From Channa striata (lineage: Eukaryota; Chordata; Actinopteri; Anabantiformes; Channidae), in assembly GCA_033026295.1 (NCBI GenBank), contig CM065183.1, positions 806,001 through 870,000 on the forward strand: a stretch of DNA of 64,000 bases, written 5' to 3'. Within the stretch, counting starts at the first letter, position 1; every line of letters starts with the position of its first letter. A program made the translations under genes and the position numbers. Below are positions 13,501 through 23,963 of this stretch, one piece after another. The notes beneath the pieces are model-generated. The model was given only the letters and a program-made list of their open reading frames with translations. It ran no database searches and was not told where the DNA came from.

Positions 13501-16500
13501 TCTGCAGTGTCCGTACTGCCATCACCCCCACATAATTCCCACATACCTAATGAGACTGTGTCTGTTCCCCAACCAACTAAATTTCATAAACCAAAAATAA
13601 TCACAAGAGGAGTTAATCATAATAACTGAATAAAAGTTAGAACAATTAAATGAGGATTATTAAATATCAGATCTCTCTAATCTAAATCTCTGTTAGAAAA
13701 TGACTTGATAAGCGATCATCAATTCAATTTATTTTGTCTTTCTGAAACTTGAATAGAATATGTCAGTTTTACTGAGTTGATCCCCCCATGTCTTATTAAT
13801 TATTATGTTCCTAGAAGCTCAGGCCGAGTTGGAGGAGTAGCAGCAATCTATCACTCAAGCTTACTAATAAACCCCAGACCTAAACATAGTTATAACTCAT
13901 TTGAGAGTCTTACTCTGAGCATTTCACACACAATCTGGAAAACTCAAAATCCACTTCTATTTGTTATTGTGTACAGTCCTCCAGTCCCTTATTCTGAATT
14001 TTTGACTAAATTCTCAGACTTTCTAGCTGATTTAGTGCTTAGTTCAGATAAAGTCATCATAGTGGGTGACTTTAACATTCATGTAGATGCTGACAGTAAC
14101 TCCCTCAAAATGGGATTTACTTCATTATTCGATTCAATTGGTCTTAATTTTTTTATGTAAAGTGCCTTGAGATGACTTTGTTGTAAATTGGCGCTATATA
14201 AAACCCACCGACTTAAAGAGATCTGCTGAGCCAAGTAGCAGGGCTCTATGACCCAGTAGTTTTAGTCACACGAAGGAAGGAGCTAATCTTGTCAGGAAAG
14301 CCTTTCAGAAAGGTATGAAGCAAGGACTGGCCGAAGACACATGAGCTACATAAGCTACTCTCAGAGGGTCTGCAAGATGAGGGCATTAAACTGTTTGAGG
14401 AATATGCTGAGCTTGGCCAGATAAAATTCCAAAGGGGCCTTACACCAGCTGGTTGGCAGGCAAAGCAATGGGGAATTATATTTTCAGATGGAAGTGACAA
14501 GTTATACAGAGCAGTGATGTCTCTTAGGTGGGAAATATGTTGAGGTACAGCTGTAAGATTACTTGAGTCCAAGGCAAGACTAACACAGCTAGACCAAAAA
14601 GCAGGCAAATCTGAGCTTTGTGGAGCAGTTTTTGCAGCCAGGCTTAGAAAATACTTTGACAAGCATAGTTGCATCAAATTTGAGAAGTAGTTTTACTTTG
14701 TGGAGAGCCACACAGTGCGAGACATTCAGCGAGATAGCTATGGCTACCAGACCTTTTTTGCCATCAGAATTGGAGAGATCCAAAGGCTGGACCAGTGGAA
14801 AACTGCTGGTGGATTCCAGCCAATCTCAATGTTGCTGTTATTGTCACAAAAGGAGAACCATCTAGAGACCTTGGAGAGGATACTGCATGGCAAAGAGGAC
14901 CGGAGTTCCTGAGGTGGCCGGTTGAAGATTGGCAAACAAAGTCTGCAAGTGAGGTTGTAGCTGATGCTAGAGAAAATGTCAATCGACAATGGAAAGCAAT
15001 GTCAGCAGCTTAAGAACAAGAGTTCAGACGAAAAAGGACTTGGAGTTTCCTCTTGAGTATAATTCCAAAACAAAGAATTCAGTTCAATTCAATTTAACTT
15101 TATTTATATAGCGCCAATTTACAACAAGGTCATCTCAAGGCACTTAATATAATAAAGTCAAGACTATACAAATATTTAAAGACAACCCAACAAATCCCCC
15201 TTGAGCAAGCCATAGGCAACAGTGGAGAGGAAAAACTCCCTTTAACGGAAGCAACCTACAGCAGAACCAGGCTCAGGGTGGGCGGCCATCTGCCTTGACC
15301 GGTTGGGCTGAGTGGAAAGTGAAGAGAGAAAAGAACAGAGCAACAAAAGCAACAATAAAACATTGGGCAGGTTAGTGGGATCAGTAGCTGCACACTGGAA
15401 GACACACAGGACGGCTGTAGCTCAGTTGGTAAGGCCAGTGACCACAGGGTCATTGGTTCAATCCCCAGTCCCTGCTTGCTACATGTCAAAGTGTCCTTGG
15501 GCAAGACACTATCACCCCAGTGGTGAAGAGCACCCTGCGTGGCAGCCCTGTGTACTTATGTACCAAATTACTCTGTAAGTTGCTTTGGATAAAAGTGTCT
15601 GTGAGTGGCTCAGTACAGAGTCCCCCAGCAGTCTGAGTCTATAAGCTTCCTCAAAGAGGAAAGTTTTGAGCCTAGTCTTAAAAGTAGAGAGGGTGTCTGC
15701 TTCCTGAATCTGGACTGGGAGCTGGTTCTGCAGGAGAGGAGCTTGATACCTAAGGGTCTGCCTACAATTATGGGAACCACAGGTAGGCCTGCATTCTGGG
15801 ACCAAAGTGGTCTATTAGGATGATCTGGTATGATGAGATGTTTTAGGTATGATGGAGCTTGACCACTTGGAGCTGTGTAGGTAAGACGAAGGGTTTTAAA
15901 TTCTATTCTACATTTAATATGCAGCTAATGGAGAGAAGCTAATGAAGGTGAAATATGATCTCTCTTACCAATCCCAGTCAGTAATCTTGCTGCAGCATTT
16001 TGGATTAATTGAAGGCTTTTAAGAGAGTTACTGGGGCAGCCTGAAAGTAAAGATCTCTAAGAACTCTGAGGCACTGGGCAAAGGTGACACTACACTCAGC
16101 GATGGCTACACTAGCTGGTAATGCAGCTGGTCATGCAATCACATACATTGTGAATGTGAGACACTTCAGCAGTTTGTAAAGGCTAGTTTATGTCATTGCA
16201 TGGGTGTGGAGAGCTGCTAAGATGTGGATAGAATAAAAGAACCAAGCACCAAGTCGGGCAAAGAGAAAGAAAATGTAATTGCGGGAAATTAGAGTAGCTG
16301 GGCTAACAGCCAATAAACATGAAGATGCTTTCAGAGACCTCTTATTAGCAGCATAGGAGGGTGTAACATTTGCTGACACAACACTCAACAGATTAGTTGT
16401 GCACAAAGATGAAGTAGCAATTCTACCTTGGATATCCTTATTAGTGTCACAAGAAGCTCACAATGTAGCAGGAACTCTCCTAAGGATAAGAAAGAAGGCC

Positions 16501-19500
16501 TGGGTGGTCCAAGGTCAGAGATTGTTCAGAAATGTAGTAGACGGCTAGAAAGCTAGAGCAAAGTGGTGCCAGCAAATTATGAGGGACCTGCCCCCAGAAC
16601 AGGCGGAGCCAGTAGCACCGTTTTGCTTGTGGCCATGGACTTGTTTGGATCCTATGAGGTTTTCGGTTGTATTGCGTCAAGGGCTATGCATACTGATGTT
16701 GTCAGTGACCAATCAGCTGAGGGATTCATGCTGGCTTATCAGAAGTTTACATCACTAAGAGGCCACCTGGAGAAGGTGTGGCCAGATGCAGGCTCGAATT
16801 TTGTTGGAGCTAGGCCTGCCCTCAATGATCTCTACAGATTCATAAATCTCTTGGAGGAGTCAAAGGTCGACGAGAAAGCAGCTAAACATGGCAATTAGTT
16901 ACATTGTTTTTCTTCTCTTCATTTTCTCTTTGTAAAGTTGTCAACCTATTTCATAAGTTTCAACCATGTTGAATGTTACTTCTGTATCAACCTGTCGCAA
17001 CTCTTTACTGAAGAAAGTGTCATTAAATAAGAAAAAAGCAGAAGAAATTTAGTTATTCCTGCATCTCCCATGGTTGGCTTATTTCTTTTCTAGTTTGGGC
17101 AGTTGATGAAGAGAAAACACTAGAAAACTTGACAACAACAAGTCATGTATTAAATCTTCTTAGAGTATGATTTGGTTGGTATCTGTGTCAAACTGCAAAA
17201 ACAGAGCTATCTATAAGCAGCCACTGGTCTCAAACAGTGACTGGGATGTGCCACAAATCTGACATTACTAACAGGCACTTGAGTCAGCAGAAGTGCCACA
17301 GATGTCTCCTGTAATCTCTCCCTCTCAGGTTTGTAGAATAGTTCCCTAAAATTTATCTGGTGTGTTTCAGCGCAGCTGCAGAACCTTTTTGGAAGCTTTG
17401 CTGTGTCTCAGCCTGCTGATGTTGCTGCTTCCCTTCACATGCTTCAACCTACAAACATGGTTCAAACTTTAAGAAAGTCCCAAGGCTTCAATTTTTATTT
17501 CTTCCAGCTTTTGTTTTGAGCTTTATGGTTGTGAGATATTGCAGTTTTAGCTTTATGCAGCTCTTATTGCCACATATGTCTCCTGCTAGTCTCCTCTTTA
17601 AACTTTTTTTCTTTTGTTTTCCTCTTTTGGTTTCACAGACAAAATATATATTACAATGTAAAGATATTGGTCCTTTTTTAGAAAATGATATATTTTTAAT
17701 AACTTAGCCATTATAAGGGCATTGCAGGATTTTCTGACAAGAACACAGATGAAGGCTGTTAACTTGCGAGTCTGCCTTCATCTTTTGTGAATTTCATCAA
17801 GACATTTGTCAGAAGTGACATGTAGATGAGGCAAAGTCTCCTGACTTTCATGCCATGTGTCAGTACATAAACACCTGTCACAAACACAAATATTGCATTC
17901 TCCTCCTCTCTCTCTCAGTAACAAACTGGTTGGAACAAGTTTTGCAAGTACTGTCATTACCAGTGTTACCAGACAGGGTTGTCATTATCAGCATGTTTGA
18001 CAGTACTAACACTCAAAGGGACTCAGAGTGTCGGGCTCAAACAGCAACAAGGCCACCCCCAACAATGACTCAGCACTTTAAATACTTAGCTACTGTGTCT
18101 GTTTTTGCTCTGTTTTACTGATAAATTTAAAAAACCTGACATACACACACAGACACACACACAGTCACACACCCACCTCTCTCCCCCCTGTAAGTAAATT
18201 TTAGAGTCCCAAAAGCTTGGAGGGAGGATTATACTTTCAAATATCAATACCCAGGCCCTGGAGCTCTGAGTTTTTTTCAATAAAAGCACGAGACAGAAAA
18301 AAAAATAAATACTAGACTAATATTTTTTGTTTGTTTTTTGCAACAACACCATGCTGTATCTGTCTTAACAATGACAATTTACATTTCTTCTTTTTCTTTG
18401 GAAGTACTTTTTCTAGTTGGTGTTATGTGTTTAGGTGTTGATGTAGTGACCTTTGATGCATTAAAGTTTTAAATGAAAACTGATGTATCTTTCATGAATT
18501 CTGTGTCATTAAGTGTTTGAAGCATACATTCAGTAACAGAACCTGGCCAAGTTTCTGTCTCAATGACCGCTCCTGACTACTTAAATCAACCAGGACACAT
18601 GTAGAGCTCTCCTATATTTTGGTGAAGAATTCCTAATTAACGTTGATTAACTGCTCTGATTCCCACTTTTAAAAGAAAAAAACCAATAGCACCAAAGTGG
18701 GAATTTTTGGCCAATTATTCTAACAAAAACAGGGCCTGTGTTCTTCTTACAGCAAAGTGTAAGACACTGGATTTTGCGGCAGTCAATAACCTTGCATGTG
18801 TAGTAGTAAAGAAACGACTACTAATACGAATAAAATCATACCGAGTTTTCCAATGGAATATTGCATGTCGAAATATTCCTCAAAGTAATCAAAGATGGCT
18901 TTGGTTGTGTCAGCTGCATATGTTGCAGTTTTCAACTGACTTTGCTGGGCATAGATTCTCAACTGCAAAAGCAGAGAAAGACAAACATGCAAGGGTAAGT
19001 TAGTGTATTGGAAAGGGCTACAGCAGTAAAATACATTAACAAATACATTTTAGATGTTTTCAATAATGGTTTTATAAATTAACATAACTGAGAGTGACGC
19101 ATATTGGGAAACTCACTGGAATTCCTCTTGCGGACATTCTTTCCACGTGTCCAAACTGGTGCACAGCAAAACACACCAAATAGGTACTCATTGGAATAGA
19201 CCTCTGAAAGGAAGTCTTCAATTTATTGCCAGGCATTTGTTGAGGGTTACCCTGGAGAGGCAGAGCAAAATTTTTTGGGTTTAATGTCACAGTCACTCAG
19301 ACAACTATGTATCCTCTGACTCCAAAATACAACCACAAGATGGATTGTTTTGTTTTTACTGTTCAGAGCTCACTCTGAGCCTGGCGACCTCTTTGTTTTT
19401 GGACAGTACATCAACCAGAAGAATATTGTGCTCACTCCATCTACAGAAACCATTAAAGTTCTTCAGGATTATAATGTTTTTTTACTGGCAAAGTAAAGTA

Positions 19501-22500
19501 AGCATGATTTTTGTTAACGGCAGTTAAAGAAACACAGGTTTGCTAAAAAACATTTTAGACTAACATTTTTCAAATAAATCCCTGTCAAACTGACATGAGT
19601 AAACTGAGTAAAAGGGGAAAAAAAGCTCAAAATCAAAGACATAAAAGCAGTACTACTGTAGGCAATGAAACTTTAAGAAACATAGAATCATTAAAACATA
19701 GAACATTAAAATTAACATTTAGGTAGCAGTTTAAGTGCTTTTTGCAGCAGCATGAACTATATACAATTAGTAAGTAAATTACTAGTAAATAACCTTTTTG
19801 TCATTTCTTTTTGTATATAACTAGTTAAATACAGATATGGGATTGTTTTATTTAGGGCAGGTCAGGTCTTCCAGGATACTGGATTGTCAGCTTTCTCGTG
19901 TAAAATATGTAAAATTACACCTAAAAATAATAACTGTCAATACGTCATCAGTATTGATTATTGCTATTTCAAAACCTGCAATTTTAGAAGTTACTTGGCT
20001 GCCTAACACTTTAATTTCTGCTTGCTGCGATACCCCACCTGAACCTAGTGACTTTTTTTTATTTATATATTGTTGCAACTTGTTAATTTAATAACTTTTT
20101 TACAGGCAAGATTGAATTACTTTTTCTATGTTTCTATGTTCTTTTTCTATGTAGCTTTAGTTCATACAGTTCTCACATAGGTACCTTTGCTGTAGTTCAT
20201 TTTCTTCCAGTGTAAACCTCAATTGGTAGATTACAAAGTCACACTTTGTCACTGATTTAGCATGTCAGAAAATGGCCTGCTGTGCTGAGGTAATTTTTAT
20301 CATACAAGCTGGAAATGTTTTCACTTGCCTTGTGGTATGAGAAATAAATGAAAACTTGCCAAAATGCAATATGCATGTAGACTGCAAAAAACTTTTCAAC
20401 TGCAAAATTGTGAAAACAATACAAAGTAGTTTCCATCAGCCTGAATGCACATTGTTTACTTGGATTATGTTGTATTCATATTGAGAAAAACTAGTTTTGA
20501 GGATTGAACTATCTACTGTTAAATTTGCTGGTTGTGTGACTTAATTGAAGTACACTGCCTTTTTGGACAAAAACTGTGTCTCTGTAACTCCCTGACTAGT
20601 GTCCTTCTTACAAAGATATAAATCCATTTCTTCATGATGGATTTAACTGGATTCCAAAAGATATCCAAAAATGATTTGAATATTCTTAATTTCTGCGTTT
20701 CAAAATTATTTTCACAAAGTTGCTTGAACTGTTATTTAGTCTTTATTGTGTATTTTTGAAGATTCACCAGTAACTAAACATTCTGGATACATACTTTGTA
20801 TTAATACTACTAGTCCTTTACACACATGCAGCATATACTGTACGTTCAGGTTGTGTGATCTTGGAAACCGACTGGCTGCACCATGTAGCTTTAGGTGAGC
20901 TACTTTAAACGGAGTGAATCTTTATGTAGTCTCCTATTTTCTGTATTATAATTTTAATTATTATTGTAAAAGGTCTATATCACGTTGACATGAAAGAATC
21001 CTCAAATGTCAAAATTAAAAAAAAAAACAACCGTTATTCAAAGTGTTAATAAAACAAAATGTAGTACTACTTCCAAGGGAGGTGACTATTTAATAGGCAC
21101 TGTCAATTTTACTTTCCTCATATTAATCAGCAATTTTATTATTTTGTGAGTTACATTTAGCTCGATCGTACACCTTTTTTAGACATTCCAAATGCTAACT
21201 TTGCTTTTCTTAGGACCCGATGTTTGAAAACAAAGAAGTCGTAAAACAGCACATGCTTTAGTCTTTTGGATGCAGAGGAATATGTCTGTCGAAACAAATA
21301 CAGTCTTGTCTGCATATATTGGACAGTGAGACACTTTGTCTTTGAAAAATCACCACAATTGATTTGAAATGAGAAAGCTGATGCAATGTGTGTACATTTC
21401 AAGTGTTAATATTTGGTATTACTGACTTGATTCATACCTCAATTGGCATGTTGGACAAAGCTGCATAGGTAGCATCATGAGTGATGGAGATGTTGTAGGT
21501 GGCCTTCTTGTTGGGTTCATCAAAGCAGGGAAATGACTTGCGGGCATCTGTTGGCTCATGGTCAGTTGCAGCAATCTTTCTGTTTACCAAATAAAAAAAG
21601 TATTACTGAGTAAGTGAGTGTTTGAAATCAGGTTTTTCGTATAGCTTAAATGCTCAAAATGATCTCAACTAACCTAATATAGTACCTAATACTTATTTTT
21701 TTGTCTTTAATTAAGACCACGTAAAAAGGGCAACCCTCTACTTTTTCAAAACTCTTCTTACACTCTCTGCATTACAAACATGTAATTTCATTTCATGTCT
21801 CCAAAAAAGCTTGTTTGACAAGAGCATTTGGCAAAAATTTTCATTTAGAAAAAATACTTCATGTTGTTCTTCATAAGAGATGAAAATAAGACACACTGAT
21901 AGAATGTAGCTTTACATAACTGATTAATTTTTTAAGCTTGTTAAGCTTGAATGAATTCATATAAACCAGTATGTTAATATAAAACAAGGATAATACATTT
22001 TGACCTAATTGACTGTACATTAAACAATATTACTGTTTAAAAGGGGGCTTCTGATCATTATTCAGCCAGATACAACTTTCCTGACTTTGACAGAAAAAAG
22101 GTGGCTCATGTTCACTTATTTTTTTCCCCCAGGACTGTTACACATACCGTATTTCCCGCACTATATCGCGCACCAAATTATAACGCGCACCTTCAATGAA
22201 TGGCCTATTTTAAAACCTTTTCCATATATAAGGTTCACCGCATTATAAGGCGCATAGAATAGAAGCTACAGTTGTGGCTCGGGTTGTGTTACGCATCCAG
22301 TAGATGGAGGTGCGCTAAAGGGAATGTCAACAAAAGAGTCAGATAAGTTAGTCAAACTTTATTAATAGAATACAAACCAGCGTTCTGCCAACTCCGTTCA
22401 CTCCCAAAATGAATAAAGTGACGTAGTATTTTCGTGACACAGTTTACCTTTTAACAACAGCAAGGTACAACAGGTAGTGCAACATTTTTATCATGTAGTG

Positions 22501-23963
22501 GAGGGAACTTTTCCTTGATTCAGTAAACACGTAAAAGAAACAGTCTGATACCGTTACGGTAAATCAAACGTCACAATATAGTAACTCTCGAAATAGTGCA
22601 AAGCAATAACAATAAGTCAACATTGTTCAAATGTTAATGTCCATATTAACAATATAACCAACCTTGTTCAGCTGTGAACACACAAACACGTAAAGCTCAC
22701 TTTCAGTTCATTTCTCATTAACGAATCCCTCGAATTCTTCGTCCTCAGTGTCCGAATTGAAAAGTTGGGCGAATACGGTCTCCAACATGCCCGGCTCCGT
22801 CTCGTCACAGTCATTATTAGTGTCGCTGCTGTGGTCTGGCAGTTCAGTGACAATTCCTGCCTTCCTGAAAGCTCGGACCACAGTTGACACTGATATGTCA
22901 ACCCAGGCATTTACGATCCACTGGCAGATCGCGGCGTATGTTGTTCGGCGCTGTCTCTTCGTCTTGGTGAACGTGTGTTCGCCTTCTGTTATCCACTGCT
23001 CCCACGCAGTTCGCAGTCTAGCTTTGAATGCCCTGTTGACACCAATATCTAGCGGCTGGAGTTCTTTTGTTAATCCACCCGGAATGACCGCACCGCACGC
23101 TACTTCTTCTACGGGAGAAAGTGGAGTCGGTGGCTGATTCTCACCTGTTGCGGCTCAATATTGATAGATATATAAGGCGCTCCGCATTATAAGTCGCCCT
23201 GTCGGGTTTTAACAAAATTTAAGGCTTTTAGGTGCGTTTTATAGTGCGGGAAATACGGTAAGTTGTATTCTCTCTTCTTATATTGTTTAACATGTGTGTT
23301 ATTTGTCTGTTAATTTACAGGATCAAATTCAAACCAGACTTACTTTGTGACCCCCTCTTCGGTGTAGATAACTCTGTAGAAGCCCACTAAAGAACCACTG
23401 AGCAAGCCCTGGAAGTCCAGACTGAGAATGTACATGTCTCCTGTGTTGGTGACAGGCAGTTCCTCTGTGGCTTCCACCACCACATACTCCTGTGGTTTGT
23501 ATTCAAAGCAGCTTTTTACTGCAATGTCCCTCAGCTGCCCCTGGCTGTTGAGCATCTTCAACTTGGGTACAGTGCTGACAAACGTTTCCCTGATGTGGAG
23601 CCACAGATGACGAGTCGGCCTACTGACTTTCAGGTGGATGTGCACTGTGCCTGTGTAGGTGTCCTCAACCAAGTCCGGCTCCAGGTGCAGGTCGTAGTGG
23701 ACAGGATTTACAAAGCTGGGCAGACGGAAATTCCTCCAGTCCCCACTGGAGTCAGCAGAAGGTATGCAGGGCCCTTTGCCAGATGGAGGTAGCTCTGTAG
23801 GTTCCACTGTGGGGGCTGGTTTGGAAGTGTCTGATCTGGACAGACCCACCCCAAGGCCCACGGCTAAAGAGCACAGTACCACCGTCGCACAGATGATGAC
23901 CACATGTTTACAGCGGATGCAGTAACGAGCCTGTTGCTTTTCCATGTCCATGCTGTCAACCAT
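1551..23963 (-). CDS. enpep: glutamyl aminopeptidase (aminopeptidase A), M1 zinc metallopeptidase, multi-exon
   Basis: Type II membrane ectopeptidase that removes N-terminal Glu/Asp, for example from angiotensin II. Exons in transcript order: 23963-23344, 21579-21438, 19251-19117, 18962-18842, 12936-12782, 10932-10819, 10724-10590, 10436-10371, 10266-10201, 9809-9649, 8541-8459, 8335-8199, 7517-7462, 7382-7232, 6446-6342, 6121-5948, 4949-4809, 3814-3733, 1692-1551. Every listed boundary has GT/AG, and phases agree except at the two gaps noted below. The N-terminal cytoplasmic tail is followed by a membrane anchor at about residues 21-41. Exon 5 encodes the GAMEN exopeptidase motif (350-354) and HELVH (386-390, catalytic Glu387). 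Exon 6 supplies the third zinc ligand Glu409 in WLNEGFA. The Tyr472 of AISYSK is the expected transition-state Tyr. The placed exons give about 928 aa. The shortfall against the roughly 957 aa human protein matches two short exons not found (between 7232 and 6446, and between 3733 and 1692). I recognise ENPEP from its near-identical exon-by-exon homology to the human protein. Confidence 0.96.
1942..2405. mobile_element. non-autonomous hAT-type DNA transposon
   Basis: The ends are inverted copies: CAGGGGTCTCAAACTC at the left and the complement of CAGGGGTCTCAGACTC at the right (15 of 16 match). The flanks are tactagaa and cactagaa, an 8-bp target-site duplication with one mismatch, the size typical of hAT elements. 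The interior is AT-rich with GC-rich ends and has no transposase ORF. It lies in the last large intron of enpep. Confidence 0.85.
2799..2862. repeat. two adjacent perfect short inverted repeats
   Basis: Arms 2799-2811 and 2815-2827 (actataccacaag and its complement, 3-nt loop) are followed at once by arms 2833-2845 and 2850-2862 (gttaccagtcatg and its complement, 4-nt loop). They sit just before an L2 3' fragment. A related word (cctatacactataccacaa) recurs near 5765. Confidence 0.7.
2880..3080 (-). mobile_element. L2-like LINE 3' fragment
   Basis: Matches the other L2 3' regions in this window (15180-15400, 31110-31340, 36370-36590). Shared blocks include ataggcaacagtggagagg, aaactcccttta and aaccaggctcagggtggg. 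The orientation puts the LINE 3' end at the low coordinate. It is truncated and lies within an enpep intron. Confidence 0.8.
3440..3590. mobile_element. tRNA-derived SINE fragment (internal part)
   Basis: Contains gagacacttaacccc, agttgctcccactgagc and cagctcccccattggtg, which parallel the SINE bodies at 41050-41130 and 57290-57370. No intact promoter boxes are seen. Confidence 0.5.
9110..9390 (+). mobile_element. SINE insertion with AATAAA-like tail
   Basis: The tRNA-like head is degenerate (gcaggatcaaatcctgg resembles a B box). It is followed by gagcaagacaccc and by gggtcaaatgcagaggac, a body block common in teleost SINEs. The 3' end is tgtgacaaataaag followed by a ttg repeat. It lies in the enpep intron between the exons at 9809-9649 and 8541-8459. 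Confidence 0.65.
11414..11450. repeat. (CA)n microsatellite
   Basis: Run of about 13 CA units followed by a short interrupted extension, in the enpep intron between the exons at 12936-12782 and 10932-10819. Confidence 0.95.
13190..13345. mobile_element. degenerate tRNA-derived SINE
   Basis: Has the B-box-like tggtttgatccccag, then catgtcaaagtgtccgtaag and caagatactgaaccc. It is collinear with the SINEs at 15409 and 40985 (tgtcaaagtgtccttggg, caagacact). Confidence 0.6.
13385..14203 (+). mobile_element. L2-like LINE fragment with endonuclease segment, internally deleted
   Basis: The open frame 13777-14160 encodes part of an apurinic-type endonuclease, with the motif VGDFNIHVD near its end and the PRSSGRVGGVA block upstream. 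The sequence then jumps directly to the L2 3' terminus (tgtaaagtgccttgagatga, ggcgctatataaa, about 14156-14203). The reverse transcriptase part is missing, so this is a dead internally deleted copy. It sits in enpep intron 4, abutting BEL/Pao sequence. Confidence 0.8.
14205..15012 (+). pseudogene. BEL/Pao LTR-retrotransposon pol remnant (Pao/RNase H region)
   Basis: Broken reading frames resemble the Pao pol polyprotein. Blocks seen in order are AGLYDPVVLVT (about 14240), a GIIFSDGS RNase H-like block (about 14470), VRDIQRDSYGYQTFF (about 14715) and RGPEFLRWPVEDW (about 14898). Frameshifts and stops separate them. The element is cut by an L2 insertion at about 15066, and its integrase part resumes near 16060. 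This is a non-functional genomic fossil. Confidence 0.75.
15066..16050 (-). mobile_element. L2-like LINE 3' portion inserted in the BEL/Pao remnant
   Basis: Starts with the L2 tail (aattcaatttaactttattt, tatagcgccaatttacaaca) and continues through the same 3' region as 31030-31720. The orientation is minus. It is itself interrupted by a tRNA-derived SINE at 15409-15603. BEL/Pao sequence flanks both sides. Confidence 0.85.
15409..15603 (+). mobile_element. tRNA-derived SINE nested in an L2 copy
   Basis: Pol III promoter elements are visible: an A-box-like tagctcagttggtaagg and a B-box-like ggttcaatcccc. The body has tgtcaaagtgtccttgggca, and the 3' tail is gtaagttgctttggataaaa. L2 sequence continues on both sides (the agtggctcagtacagagtc block resumes after it). 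Confidence 0.85.
16060..16898 (+). pseudogene. BEL/Pao integrase remnant
   Basis: The open frame 16563-16898 reads as a retroviral-type integrase core: MDLFGSYEV, ASRAMHTDVVSDQSAEGF and GSNFVGARPALNDLY. Just upstream, another frame gives a zinc-finger-side block (QQIMRDLPPE, about 16566). Internal sequence is missing, and the frames are broken. It is probably the other half of the element at 14205-15012. Confidence 0.75.
16911..18841. other. enpep intron 4 remainder
   Basis: AT-rich intronic sequence between the BEL/Pao remnant and enpep exon 4 (18962-18842). A short (CA)n-like stretch lies near 18140-18175. No gene or further element is recognised. Confidence 0.5.
22145..23260 (-). mobile_element. 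pogo/Tigger-like DNA transposon, internally deleted
   Basis: Perfect 21-bp terminal inverted repeats (22145-22165 and 23240-23260, beginning taccgtatttcccgcac) that start and end with TA, matching the TA target duplication of the Tc1/pogo superfamily. The sub-terminal repeats also mirror each other (ataaggcgc motifs). Inside, on the minus strand, is the C-terminal part of a DDE_1 transposase. It lies in enpep intron 1. Confidence 0.85.
22708..23150 (-). pseudogene. C-terminal part of pogo-like (DDE_1) transposase
   Basis: The frame is open from about 23150 to a TGA at 22708. It contains AVIPGGLTKELQPLDIGVNR, a hallmark of the end of DDE_1 transposases (GGLT..LQPLD...N..FK). A Trp-rich helix region follows (RTAWEQWI, WIVNAWVDIS), then VVRAFRKAGI and an acidic tail (DTEDEEFEGF). 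The N-terminal DNA-binding region and most of the catalytic core are missing, so it cannot be active by itself. Confidence 0.8.

Noticed and set aside
15409..15490. Possible tRNA gene (A box and B box visible)
   Set aside because: The cloverleaf is not maintained, and the sequence continues into a SINE body and LINE-like tail shared by other copies; it is a tRNA-derived SINE.
22748..23137. 129-codon plus-strand open frame
   Set aside because: It is antisense to the pogo-like transposase C-terminus, whose protein is recognisable; the plus frame has no homology.
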